A stretch of DNA of 50,291 bases from Micrococcales bacterium (lineage in GTDB: Bacteria; Actinomycetota; Actinomycetes; Actinomycetales; Microbacteriaceae): NCBI GenBank assembly GCA_016212425.1, contig JACRGJ010000054.1:1-50291 (forward strand), read 5' to 3'. The notes under the pieces were generated by a model. It was given only the letters and a program-made list of their open reading frames with translations. It searched no databases and had not been told where the DNA came from. Shown here piece by piece: positions 43,405 to 50,291 of this stretch (its first letter is position 1; every line of letters starts with the position of its first letter). The position numbers and the translations under genes were made by a program.

Positions 43405-45606
43405 TCAGGCGCGGAGGGCGAGCGCGAAGGGGAGCACCGCATCCGCTCCGCCCTGGCGCAGCAGCCGCGCCGCCACCGTGAGCGTCCACCGGCTGTCGGC
43501 GACGTCGTCGACGAGCAGCACCGGGCCGGGCGTCTCGGCGAGCCGGTCCCGCAGCTCCTCGCCCACCCGGAACGCCGGCCACACCCCCGCGAGCCGCCCC
43601 ACGCTCGGGCCGCCGCTCCCGGCGGGGGAGCCGGCCGTCGCCGAGTCGAGCGTCCCGAGCAGCGGCAGCCGGCCGATCCGCGAGAGCGCCTCTGCGAGGG
43701 AGGAGACGAGCAGCGGATGCCCGTGCGAGGGCATCGCGACGATGCCCACCGGGCGCTCGGCCCAGCCCCACTCGGCCAGCACCGCCACGGCGGCGTCGAC
43801 GACGTTCCCCGGCACCGCGGCATCCGGGGTGCCGGGCGCCAGCAGCTGCCTCAGGGCACCGCCCCAGCCGAGGTCGGTGAGGCGCGCGATCGCCCGACCC
43901 TCCTCCGGCCGCTCGCCCGGGGCGATGGTGCCCTTCACGGGGACGCCGCGCGCATCGGCCCCCGTCGGCCACTGCTTGCGCGGCTCGATCGCGACGCCCA
44001 CCCGGCGCAGTGCTGCACCGGCGACACCGCTCGAGGCGCCGGAGACGTCGGTGGGATACCAGGCGCCTGTGCAGCGGTCGCAGCGTCCGCAGGGCGCAGC
44101 CGTGTCGTCATCGAGCGCGCGCTGCAGGTACGCCATCCGGCAGTTCTCGGCTCCCGGGGGCAGCGCCTCGTAGTCGAGCATGTGCTGCTGCTCCGCCCGG
44201 CGGGCGGCGGCGATCCGCTCGTACCGCTCGGCGTCGTAGCTCCAGGGCCGCCCGGTGGCGATCCAGCCGCCCCGCACCCGCGCCACGGCGCCGTCGACGT
44301 CGAGCACCTTGAGCAGCAGCTCGAGGCGGCTGCGCTTGATGTCGACCAGCGCCTCGAGCGCCGGGGTGGAGATCGGGCGCTCCGGTTCGAGTTCGCGCAG
44401 CACGGCATCCGCTCGCGCCCTCGTGGGCATGCTCGCGGTGGCGAAGTACTCCCAGATCGCCTCGTCCTCGGCGCCGGGCAGCAGCAGGACGTCGGCGGAT
44501 GCCGTGGCCCGCCCGGCGCGGCCCACCTGCTGGTAGTACGCCACAGGGGAGGAGGGCGCGCCGAGGTGCACGACGAAACCGAGGTCCGGCTTGTCGAAAC
44601 CCATGCCGAGCGCGCTGGTGGCGACCAGCGCCTTGACCCGGTTGCGCTTCAGGGCGTCCTCGGCCGCCTCGCGTTCGGCGTTCTCGGTCTGCCCGGTGTA
44701 CGCGAGCACGTCGTAGCCCGCCTGGCGCAGCAGCCGCGCAGTGTCTTCCGCCGCCGACACGGTGAGCGCGTAGACGATGCCCGACCCGGGCAGGCCGCGC
44801 AGGTGCTCGACCAGCCAACCGAGCCGCGACGCCTGATCGGGCATCCGCAGCACCCCGAGCCGCAGCGAGTCCCGGGCGAGCGGTCCGCGGATGGTGAGCA
44901 CCGCATCCGCGCCCCGGGGCTGACCGGCGTCACCGAGCTGCGCGGTGTCACCGAGCTGCGCGGTGTCACCGAGCTGCGCGGTGACACCGAGCTGCGCGGT
45001 GGTGCGGAGTTGCTCGACCACGTCGGCGACCACCCGCTCGTTCGCGGTGGCGGTCGTCGCGAGCACCGGGGTGTCGCCCGTCAGGGCGACGAGTTCCCGC
45101 AGCCTCCGGTAGTCGGGCCGGAAGTCGTGCCCCCAGTCGGAGATGCAGTGCGCCTCGTCGATCACGACCAGCCCGGTGCGGGCGAGCAGCCCCGGCAGCT
45201 GCCTCTCGCGGAAATCAGGGTTGTTCAGCCGCTCCGGCGACACCAGCAGCACGTCGATCTCGTCGGCGTCGAGTGCGCCGCGCACTTCGTCCCACAGGTG
45301 CGGATTCGAGGAGTCGATGGATGCGGCCCGCACCCCCGCCCGCCCGGCCGCGGCCACCTGGTCGCGCATCAGCGCGAGCAGCGGCGACACCAGGAGGGTG
45401 GGCCCGGCGCCGCGGTCGCGCAGCAGCCGGGTGGCGACGAAGTAGACGGCGGACTTGCCCCACCCGGTGCGTTGCACGACCAGCGCCCGGCGGGCGTCGT
45501 CGACGATGGCGGAGATCGCCTCGAACTGCCCGTCGTGGAACTCCGCGTCGGGCGACCCCACGAGGGCGCGGAGGGCGTCGAGGGCGGCGGCGCGGGTGTC
45601 GGTCAC
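43405..45606 (-). CDS. recQ: RecQ-family DNA helicase fused to a phosphoribosyltransferase-like domain
   Basis: The 733-residue protein has a superfamily 2 helicase core: Walker A GWGKS (48-52), DEAH (150-153) with HCISDWGHDFRPDY, TTATAN, and QQVGRAGR as motif VI. The RecQ zinc site follows (CRMAYLQRAL with CGRCDRC). Instead of an HRDC domain, residues ~520-733 resemble a ComF-type phosphoribosyltransferase; the PRPP loop reads VDDVADSRWT (699-708), where the usual TG is RW, so catalysis is doubtful. Between helicase lobes (about 203-228) an AQLGDT repeat is inserted. The GTG at 45606 overlaps the TetR stop (GTGA). RecQ enzymes unwind forks and recombination intermediates; the role of the extra domain is unknown. 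Confidence 0.87.
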   Translation of the reverse strand: MTDTRAAALDALRALVGSPDAEFHDGQFEAISAIVDDARRALVVQRTGWGKSAVYFVATRLLRDRGAGPTLLVSPLLALMRDQVAAAGRAGVRAASIDSSNPHLWDEVRGALDADEIDVLLVSPERLNNPDFRERQLPGLLARTGLVVIDEAHCISDWGHDFRPDYRRLRELVALTGDTPVLATTATANERVVADVVEQLRTTAQLGVTAQLGDTAQLGDTAQLGDAGQPRGADAVLTIRGPLARDSLRLGVLRMPDQASRLGWLVEHLRGLPGSGIVYALTVSAAEDTARLLRQAGYDVLAYTGQTENAEREAAEDALKRNRVKALVATSALGMGFDKPDLGFVVHLGAPSSPVAYYQQVGRAGRATASADVLLLPGAEDEAIWEYFATASMPTRARADAVLRELEPERPISTPALEALVDIKRSRLELLLKVLDVDGAVARVRGGWIATGRPWSYDAERYERIAAARRAEQQHMLDYEALPPGAENCRMAYLQRALDDDTAAPCGRCDRCTGAWYPTDVSGASSGVAGAALRRVGVAIEPRKQWPTGADARGVPVKGTIAPGERPEEGRAIARLTDLGWGGALRQLLAPGTPDAAVPGNVVDAAVAVLAEWGWAERPVGIVAMPSHGHPLLVSSLAEALSRIGRLPLLGTLDSATAGSPAGSGGPSVGRLAGVWPAFRVGEELRDRLAETPGPVLLVDDVADSRWTLTVAARLLRQGGADAVLPFALALRA
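44931..45002. repeat. Four-copy 18-base repeat inside recQ
   Basis: CACCGAGCTGCGCGGTGT recurs four times in frame, encoding a repeated Ala-Gln-Leu-Gly-Asp-Thr. Period is six codons; the last two copies carry changes in the final bases. Confidence 0.9.
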
Positions 45607-46346
45607 TTTCCGAGCGTCGCAGGTGCCGGCGACATGGCGGGTGTCGCGGCATCGCGGGCCAGCCACTCCTCGAGCAGGGCGCGCTCGGACGCGCTGAGGA
45701 AGGGCATCCGACGCGCCGCCGCGCGGAGGTGCTCCCGGTCCGCCGCCGCATCGTCGCCAGGCGGGTCGGGCGCCTCGATCAGGATGCGCCCGGTCACCGC
45801 GTCGTACATGATGTCGGCGAGTCCGAGATCGCGGGCCGCGGGAGGGGTGCGCAGCAGGGTCAGGATGACGCCGACGCCAGCGGAGTGCAGGAGATCGGCC
45901 GCCGCGTCGGGGGTCATCCGCAACCGGCCGACCGAGGCGACCCGTCGCATCCGTGCCCGCAGCACCTCCATGCCGGCCCGGCCGGCGGGCGAGGAGCGCT
46001 CCGGGTCGACCATGAGACCGAAGATCACCGGGTTGTCCAGGGCGAACTCGATCTGCGTGCGCCAGCCGGCGCGCAGATCGTCGATTGGGTCGGCGCCGCG
46101 CTGGTCGGCCGTTCCGACGACCGCCGCCTTGGCGGCGACGAAGGTCGCGAGCACGTGCTCGGCGACCGCGTCGAGCAGTCCGTCCTTGTCGCCGAAGTGC
46201 CGGTAGATGGTCGGTGCCTGCACGCGGGCCGCATCGGAGACCGCGCGCGTGGTCACCGCCGTGATGCCCTCCTGGCGGAGCAGGCGAGCGGCGGTGCCGA
46301 TGATCCGGGCGCGCACGTCGTCCCGAGTCGGCGTGGAGGCGATCAT
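45603..46346 (-). CDS. TetR family regulator coupled to recQ
   Basis: The 247-residue protein has the N-terminal helix-turn-helix ([20 protein letters not shown], then [20 protein letters not shown], 14-52). A C-terminal domain of the WHG/TetR_C type follows ([20 protein letters not shown]). Its stop overlaps the recQ start, so recQ is translated from the same message. The start ATG has a TACACT box six bases upstream, and it is divergent from the NmrA-type reductase with a 7-base dyad between them. It more likely regulates that reductase and itself than DNA repair, bringing recQ along; this is inference. Confidence 0.88.
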   Translation of the reverse strand: MIASTPTRDDVRARIIGTAARLLRQEGITAVTTRAVSDAARVQAPTIYRHFGDKDGLLDAVAEHVLATFVAAKAAVVGTADQRGADPIDDLRAGWRTQIEFALDNPVIFGLMVDPERSSPAGRAGMEVLRARMRRVASVGRLRMTPDAAADLLHSAGVGVILTLLRTPPAARDLGLADIMYDAVTGRILIEAPDPPGDDAAADREHLRAAARRMPFLSASERALLEEWLARDAATPAMSPAPATLGK

Positions 46347-46352
46347 CAGGTC

Positions 46353-46358
46353 AGTGTA
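46353..46358 (-). promoter_or_regulatory. Leaderless -10 box of the TetR-recQ operon (TACACT)
   Basis: TACACT ends six bases before the TetR ATG at 46346 on the minus strand. Confidence 0.5.
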
Positions 46359-46365
46359 CGCGTGG

Positions 46366-46394
46366 TGTTATCAATGATGCTAGCGTCGATAACA
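46366..46394. promoter_or_regulatory. Candidate TetR operator between the TetR and NmrA-type genes
   Basis: TGTTATC (46366-46372) and GATAACA (46388-46394) are a perfect 7-base inverted repeat with a 15-base centre, in the divergent promoter region 29 bases before the reductase start. Confidence 0.6.
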
Positions 46395-46423
46395 TCCGCA
46401 TCCGATCGACTGGAGTTCGCCGC

Positions 46424-47284
46424 ATGATCGTCCTCACCGGAGCCACCGGCGCCCTCAACGGCGCGACCGCCCAGCACCTCCTCGATCGCCTCCCCGCCGA
46501 GGAGCTCGTCGTCGTCGCGCGCGACGTCACCCGCGCCGCGCACTTCGCCGACCGGGGCGTTCGCGTTCGCCCCGGCGACTACGCCCACCCGGAGTCGCTG
46601 CCGGACGCGTTCGCGGGCGCCGACCAGCTCCTCCTCGTCTCCTCCAACGATCAGGGCGTCGACCCGGTGGAGCTGCACCGCGCCGCCATCGACGCCGCCG
46701 TCACCGCCGGGGTCGGGCGCATCCTCTACACCAGCCACCAGGGCGCCGCCGCCGAGAGCCCCTTCGCCCCCGCACGCACGCACGCCGCGACCGAGGAGCT
46801 GCTCGCCGCAGCCGGGATCCCGTGGACCGCCCTGCGCAACGGCTTCTACGCGCACAGCCTGCAGTTCCTGCTCGGGCCGTGGCAGCAGACCGGGGTCATC
46901 GCGGTCCCGGGTGAAGGACCCGTGTCGTGGACCGCGCGCGAGGATGCCGCCCAGGGCGCCGCGGCGGTGCTCACCGCCCCCACGCCGTACGAGGGCCCGG
47001 TGACGCTGACGGCGACCGAGGCGCCCACCTTCGAGCGGATCGCCGCCATCGCCTCCGAACTGGTCGACCGGCGTATCGATCTCCGTGTCGTGGATCCAGA
47101 AGAGTGGATCGCGGCCGCGATCCAGGCGGGTCAACCCGAGGGGCGGGTGCGGTTCATGCTCGGCGTCTACCAGGCGGCCGAGCGCGGCCTCTTCGCCGGC
47201 ACGGACCCCACCCTGCGCATGCTGCTCGGGCGCGAACCCCGGACGGTGCGCTCCCAGCTCGAGGAGCTGCTCGCGCGGTCCTGA
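46424..47284 (+). CDS. NmrA-like NAD(P)-binding oxidoreductase (QorB/YtfG type)
   Basis: The 286-residue protein begins with the Rossmann loop IVLTGATGALNGATAQHLL (2-20), with GATGALNG fitting GxxGxxG. It is followed by VVARDVTRAAHF, where Arg suggests NADPH. RILYTSHQGAA and WTALRNGFYAHSLQFLLGP are typical of the QorB-type quinone reductases and related NmrA proteins; the full SDR Tyr-x3-Lys is absent, as in this group. It likely reduces quinones or senses redox state. A GGAG site precedes the ATG. It is divergent from a TetR gene across a dyad, a common electrophile-response layout. The stop codon is inside a hairpin. Confidence 0.86.
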   Translation: MIVLTGATGALNGATAQHLLDRLPAEELVVVARDVTRAAHFADRGVRVRPGDYAHPESLPDAFAGADQLLLVSSNDQGVDPVELHRAAIDAAVTAGVGRILYTSHQGAAAESPFAPARTHAATEELLAAAGIPWTALRNGFYAHSLQFLLGPWQQTGVIAVPGEGPVSWTAREDAAQGAAAVLTAPTPYEGPVTLTATEAPTFERIAAIASELVDRRIDLRVVDPEEWIAAAIQAGQPEGRVRFMLGVYQAAERGLFAGTDPTLRMLLGREPRTVRSQLEELLARS

Positions 47285-47300
47285 GCCGAGAGGGCTCAGG
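47280..47300 (+). terminator. Terminator hairpin enclosing the reductase stop codon
   Basis: CCTGAGCC (47280-47287) is exactly complementary to GGCTCAGG (47293-47300) with loop GAGAG. The TGA stop (47282-47284) lies in the 5' arm. Confidence 0.65.
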
Positions 47301-47360
47301 GCGAGTGCCTGATGCGGTGCTCCGCTGCGTCTAAGCGGTGCTGCGCGGCCGCTGCTCGCC

Positions 47361-47414
47361 GATCGGCGGCAATCCGCCCTTCAGGGGCAGGTGAAGGGCG
47401 GATGGCGACCGATC
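47361..47414. terminator. Bidirectional terminator between convergent genes
   Basis: ATCCGCCCTTCA (47372-47383) is exactly complementary to 47392-47403, loop GGGGCAGG; outer GATCGG/CCGATC (47361-47366 and 47409-47414) extends the stem after a mismatch. It lies between the reductase and ABC genes, which end 193 bases apart. Confidence 0.75.
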
Positions 47415-47477
47415 AGCGGGCGGATGAGGGCGGATGAGGGCGGATGAGCCCGGCCCGCGAACCGCCGGTGCGGCAGA

Positions 47478-48185
47478 TCACTCCGCGGCGTGGCGCCCGC
47501 GGGGCCGGCCGAGCCCGGGGCCGAGGTGGCCGCCGTGGAGCTCGAGCACTCGGTCCGCCCGCTCGGCGACCTTCGGGTCGTGGGTGGTGATGAGGGCCGC
47601 GACGCCGTCCTCCCGGATCACGGACACCAGGAGGTCCACCATCCGCGCGGCGGTGCCGCTGTCGAGCTGTCCGGTGGGCTCGTCGGCGAGCAGCACCCTC
47701 GGCCGGTTCGCCAGGGCGCGGGCGATGCCGACGCGCTGCTGCTGCCCGCCCGAGAGCTCGTACGGGCGCTGCTCGGCATGCTCCGCGAGCCCCACCAGCG
47801 CCAGCAGCTCCCGTACCCGCGCGTCCCGCTGGCGGGCCGGCGTCTCGAGCAGGCGCAACGGCACCTCCACGTTCTCGGCCGCCGAGAGCATCGGCAGCAG
47901 GGCGAAGGACTGGAAGACGAAGCCGTAGTCGCGTCGCCGGGTCTCGACCAGCGCCGCCTCGGTCGCCGCGGTCAGCTCCAGCTCGCCGAGGTGCACGGTT
48001 CCGGATGTCGGGCGGTCCAGCCCGCCGAGCACGTTCACGAGCGTCGTCTTCCCCGACCCGGATGGTCCGCGCAGCACCACGAGCTCGCCCGGTTCCAGCG
48101 CGAGCGACACCTCCGAGAGGGCCTGCGTCTCCGCCGCCCCGGACCCGTACACCCGCGACACCTCGTCGCAGCGCAGCACGCTCAC
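47478..48185 (-). CDS. ABC exporter ATPase, LolD/MacB type (first of pair)
   Basis: The 235-residue ATPase has Walker A GPSGSGKT (40-47), the Q loop FVFQSFALLPMLSAAENV, signature LSGGQQQRV, Walker B VLLADEPTGQLD and the H loop TTHDP. It is of the MacB/LolD class that works with FtsX-like permeases in moving lipids, peptides or drugs out of the membrane. The GTG start overlaps the stop of the second ATPase gene by four bases. Two ATPases with one large permease is a known actinobacterial arrangement. Substrate unknown. Confidence 0.9.
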   Translation of the reverse strand: MSVLRCDEVSRVYGSGAAETQALSEVSLALEPGELVVLRGPSGSGKTTLVNVLGGLDRPTSGTVHLGELELTAATEAALVETRRRDYGFVFQSFALLPMLSAAENVEVPLRLLETPARQRDARVRELLALVGLAEHAEQRPYELSGGQQQRVGIARALANRPRVLLADEPTGQLDSGTAARMVDLLVSVIREDGVAALITTHDPKVAERADRVLELHGGHLGPGLGRPRGRHAAE

Positions 48186-49276
48186 CGCTCGCCCCCCGCA
48201 TCCGGAGCCCCCGCGCCCGGAGCATCCGCATCCGGATCCGCGTCCGACGGATCCGCGCCCGGAGCATCCGCATCCGGATCAGCGTCCGACGGATCCGCGC
48301 CCGGAGCATTCGCATCCGACGGATCCGCGCCCGGAGCATCCGCATCCGGATCCGCGCCCGACGGATCCGCGCCCGGAGCATCTGCGCCCGACGGATCCGC
48401 GTCGAGCTGTTCCCCGCCCGCCCGGAACACCTGTACGTGGTCCTCCTCGAGCCCGAGGCGCACCCGGTCGCGCAACGCGAGTGCGGCGATGTACTCCTCG
48501 GGCAGCTGCAGGCGCCCCACCCTGTCGAGCACGACGAACTCCTCGGTCACCTGGTGCTCGTCGCCGGCTTCCCCGACCCTCGTGCGACGCAGCACCTCCG
48601 TCGAGGTCCGGCCGTCCCGGATCTGCACCGTGCGCCGCACGTGGTCGGCGACCGACGGGTCGTGCGTCACGATCAGCACCGTCGTGCCGAGCCGGCGGTT
48701 GACCTCCCGCATCGCCTCGAACACCCGCTCGGTGTTCTCCTCGTCGAGTTCGCCGGTGGGCTCGTCGGCCAGCAGCGTCTCGGGCGCGTTCGCCAGGGCC
48801 ACCGCGATCGCCACCCGCTGCTGCTCTCCGCCGGAGAGCTCGCCCGGCCGCCGGTCGCCCAGCCCGCCGATGCCCAGGAGCTCCAGCAGCTCGGCGATCC
48901 GCTCCGCTCGTCCGCGGCGGGGCGCCCGGGCGACGGAGAGCGCGAGGGCGACGTTCTCGGATGCGGTGAGGTACGGCAGCAGATTCCGGGAGGTCTGCTG
49001 CCACACGAATCCCACGACGTGCCGCCGATATCCGATCCGGTCCCGTCCGCTCATCGCTGTCAGATCCCGCCCCGCGACGACCGCCGATCCCGCGGTGGGC
49101 ACGTCGAGCCCGGAGAGGATGTTCAGCAACGTCGACTTGCCCGAGCCGGATGCGCCCACGACGGCGGTGAGCTCGCCCCGGCCGACGGTGAGGTTCAGCC
49201 CCTGCAACGCCTGCACCTCGACTCCCTCGACCGAGAAGATGCGCACGAGGTCGCGGCACTCGATGTGCGCGGTCAT
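48182..49276 (-). CDS. ABC exporter ATPase with acidic repeat tail (second of pair)
   Basis: The 364-residue protein has Walker A GASGSGKS (41-48), VWQQTSRNLLPYLTASENV, signature LSGGEQQRVA, LLADEPTGELD and IVTHDPSVADH. After the ATPase core (to about 235) and a linker with EEYIAALALRDRVRLGLEEDHVQV (about 262-286), a tail of 73 residues (292-364) is made only of Asp, Ala, Pro, Gly, Ser and a few others, in units like GADPSDADPDADAP. It has no family counterpart that I know and comes from short DNA repeats at 48190-48403. ATG at 49276. It follows the permease gene and precedes the other ATPase in one operon. Confidence 0.88.
   Translation of the reverse strand: MTAHIECRDLVRIFSVEGVEVQALQGLNLTVGRGELTAVVGASGSGKSTLLNILSGLDVPTAGSAVVAGRDLTAMSGRDRIGYRRHVVGFVWQQTSRNLLPYLTASENVALALSVARAPRRGRAERIAELLELLGIGGLGDRRPGELSGGEQQRVAIAVALANAPETLLADEPTGELDEENTERVFEAMREVNRRLGTTVLIVTHDPSVADHVRRTVQIRDGRTSTEVLRRTRVGEAGDEHQVTEEFVVLDRVGRLQLPEEYIAALALRDRVRLGLEEDHVQVFRAGGEQLDADPSGADAPGADPSGADPDADAPGADPSDANAPGADPSDADPDADAPGADPSDADPDADAPGAGAPDAGGER
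48190..48403. repeat. GC-rich repeats encoding the acidic tail of the ABC ATPase
   Basis: Units such as GCATCCGGATCCGCGTCCG and GGATCCGCGCCCGGAGC alternate; the plus-strand sequence shares these words with the glmU 3' end although that gene is read on the other strand. Confidence 0.85.
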
Positions 49277-49309
49277 CGCCCTCCCTCCCTCTCGAGTCTG
49301 CGTCCGCCG

Positions 49310-49366
49310 GTCATGAGTCCGCCCGTCATCAGTCCCGTCATGAATCCGCCCGTCACGAGTCCGCCC
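49310..49366. repeat. Tandem copies of the permease 3' end, each with a stop codon
   Basis: On the minus strand GGGCGGACTCGTGAC, which holds the permease stop, is followed by three more units of 15, 12 and 15 bases, each with TGA in the same frame (reading ADS-stop, RADS-stop, RD-stop-stop, RADS-stop). Confidence 0.85.
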
Positions 49367-50291
49367 GGATCACATCGGCGGGGGTCAGGCGGGTGCTCGC
49401 CCGGGCGGCGGCCGCCGTCGCGCCGCCGGCGAGCAGGAGGAACCCGCCGAGCACCGCCGCCAGCGGCAACGGGGCGAGGGTGAGCCCGGGCAGCGTCGCG
49501 CCGCCGGAGAACGGGCGCAGGTCGATCGCGCCGAGCACGAGCGCGGCGAGCCCGATACCGAGCCCGGTGCCGGCGGCGAGCACCGCCACCGCCACCGGCA
49601 CGAGCTCGATAGCGAGCGCGCGCCGCAGCTGCGCCCGCGACATCCCGAGCACCCGCAGCACCGCCACCGATCGGTCGCGCACCCGCGCCGCGGCGAGCAC
49701 GGCGAGCACCGCCGCGAGGATCGAGAGAGCGGCGGCCAGAGCGGATGCCGCGGTCAGCATCACCGAGAGCGACGCGACGCTCGGGGTCTCGCGCAGGGCA
49801 CGGTAGCCGCTCCCGGCGTCGGTGACGATCGCCGCGCGCGGCAGCGCGGCCCGGAAGCGGGCGGCGACCGCGATGGCGTCCTCCGCAGCGGCGCCGACCA
49901 GCACGAGGGTGGGACGGCTGGGCGAGCGCACCACCCGGCCGGTGAAGCGGGCATCCATGAGCACCCAGCGCTGCGTCGGCCCGAGCCCGGCGTCCTCGGG
50001 CGCGGTGCCGACGACGACCGCGCGCCGATCGCCGAGGCGCAGCGTCTCCCCCACCCGCCGCCCCAGGTCCCGGGAGGCGACGATGGGGATCGCTCCGTCC
50101 CGCAGCCGGTCCATCCCCGCGGGCACCCGCCCGGCCGAGTCGGGGAGGCCGGACCGGATGCGGTGCAGCGCGGCCGTCGGCGCGCTCAGCAGAGCCGCCT
50201 CCGACCCGCCCACCGGGGGGAGGCCTTGTGCGGCGACCGGGGCGAGGGCGCGCATCCCGGCGACCAGCGGAATACGGGTGCCGCCGGATCC
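49353..50291 (-). CDS. ABC exporter permease, FtsX-like (5' end outside window)
   Basis: The frame is open to the right edge; 312 codons are present before the TGA at 49353. The visible C-terminal part has an extracytoplasmic domain (to about residue 165) and three membrane helices with the FtsX/MacB-type arrangement VMLTAASALAAALSILAAVL, RSVAVLRVLGMSRAQLRR (the conserved coupling helix with LRxLG) and two more helices before the end RLTPADVIRADS. It is the membrane partner of the two ATPases downstream in the same operon. Its terminal codons are duplicated together with the stop. Confidence 0.87.
   Translation of the reverse strand, partial: GSGGTRIPLVAGMRALAPVAAQGLPPVGGSEAALLSAPTAALHRIRSGLPDSAGRVPAGMDRLRDGAIPIVASRDLGRRVGETLRLGDRRAVVVGTAPEDAGLGPTQRWVLMDARFTGRVVRSPSRPTLVLVGAAAEDAIAVAARFRAALPRAAIVTDAGSGYRALRETPSVASLSVMLTAASALAAALSILAAVLAVLAAARVRDRSVAVLRVLGMSRAQLRRALAIELVPVAVAVLAAGTGLGIGLAALVLGAIDLRPFSGGATLPGLTLAPLPLAAVLGGFLLLAGGATAAAARASTRLTPADVIRADS

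Noticed and set aside
43717-46206. 829-codon plus-strand frame opposite recQ and the TetR gene
   Set aside because: Low-complexity Arg/Gly/His composition and full overlap with well-supported minus-strand genes.

Overview
The window is chromosomal DNA of a high-GC actinobacterium, most likely a member of the Microbacteriaceae close to Microbacterium. The evidence is the GC-rich codon use, the abundance of the hexamer GGATGC, and a dismembered version of the actinobacterial block pmt-rsmI / metG-tatD-rsmA-ispE / glmU-prs-rplY-pth-mfd. I find no phage, insertion sequence or CRISPR array. Forty-one protein loci and one tRNA are annotated. Two loci are broken: a frameshifted alpha-galactosidase and a short oxidoreductase remnant.

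Region 1 (1-9454) is mostly housekeeping: a protein O-mannosyltransferase with an EI24 membrane protein, then rsmI, metG, tatD, rsmA and ispE. It is interrupted at 3014-4372 by a lone AAA-type ATPase gene of clearly lower GC. That gene starts beside a palindrome, and the DNA upstream of it ends in what looks like the last ~25 codons of a lost zinc-type dehydrogenase. Region 2 (9455-14815) holds an ABC-F protein, a TMEM175-type channel, a MarR regulator, the potassium transporter kup and tRNA-Gln. Region 3 (15036-23401) is accessory: a secreted fasciclin protein divergent from a SigK-like sigma factor and its RskA-like anti-sigma factor (the regulon logic known for MPT70/MPT83), a YncE-like lipoprotein, an MFS exporter with its TetR regulator, and a GH36 alpha-galactosidase with a frameshift in a GC run.

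Region 4 (23466-39143) resumes housekeeping with glmU and prs, and then rplY, pth and mfd. Between these lies a gluconate / pentose-phosphate group (gnd, gntK, a 2-hydroxyacid dehydrogenase) and a secreted GH2 enzyme with a LamG-like tail. Region 5 (39144-50291) contains a 725-base gene-free stretch with a diverged 78-base repeat, a RamB-like regulator divergent from GTP-dependent PEP carboxykinase, a RecQ helicase fused to a phosphoribosyltransferase-like domain in a TetR operon, an NmrA-type reductase, and a LolD/MacB-style ABC exporter cut off by the window end.

Two window-wide patterns stand out. First, four genes (glmU, prs, pckG and the last ABC permease) have their final codons plus the stop codon tandemly duplicated just downstream. 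In every case the offset is a multiple of three (30, 30, 48, and 15/12/15 bases), so the reading frame past the stop meets an echo of the same C-terminus and a second stop. recQ has a related repeat without the stop. Second, at least eleven genes have a TANNNT box exactly 6 or 7 bases before the start codon and little or no ribosome binding site, the layout of leaderless transcripts. This also settles many start choices. All function calls rest on reading the translated sequence and known family motifs; no database search was run.
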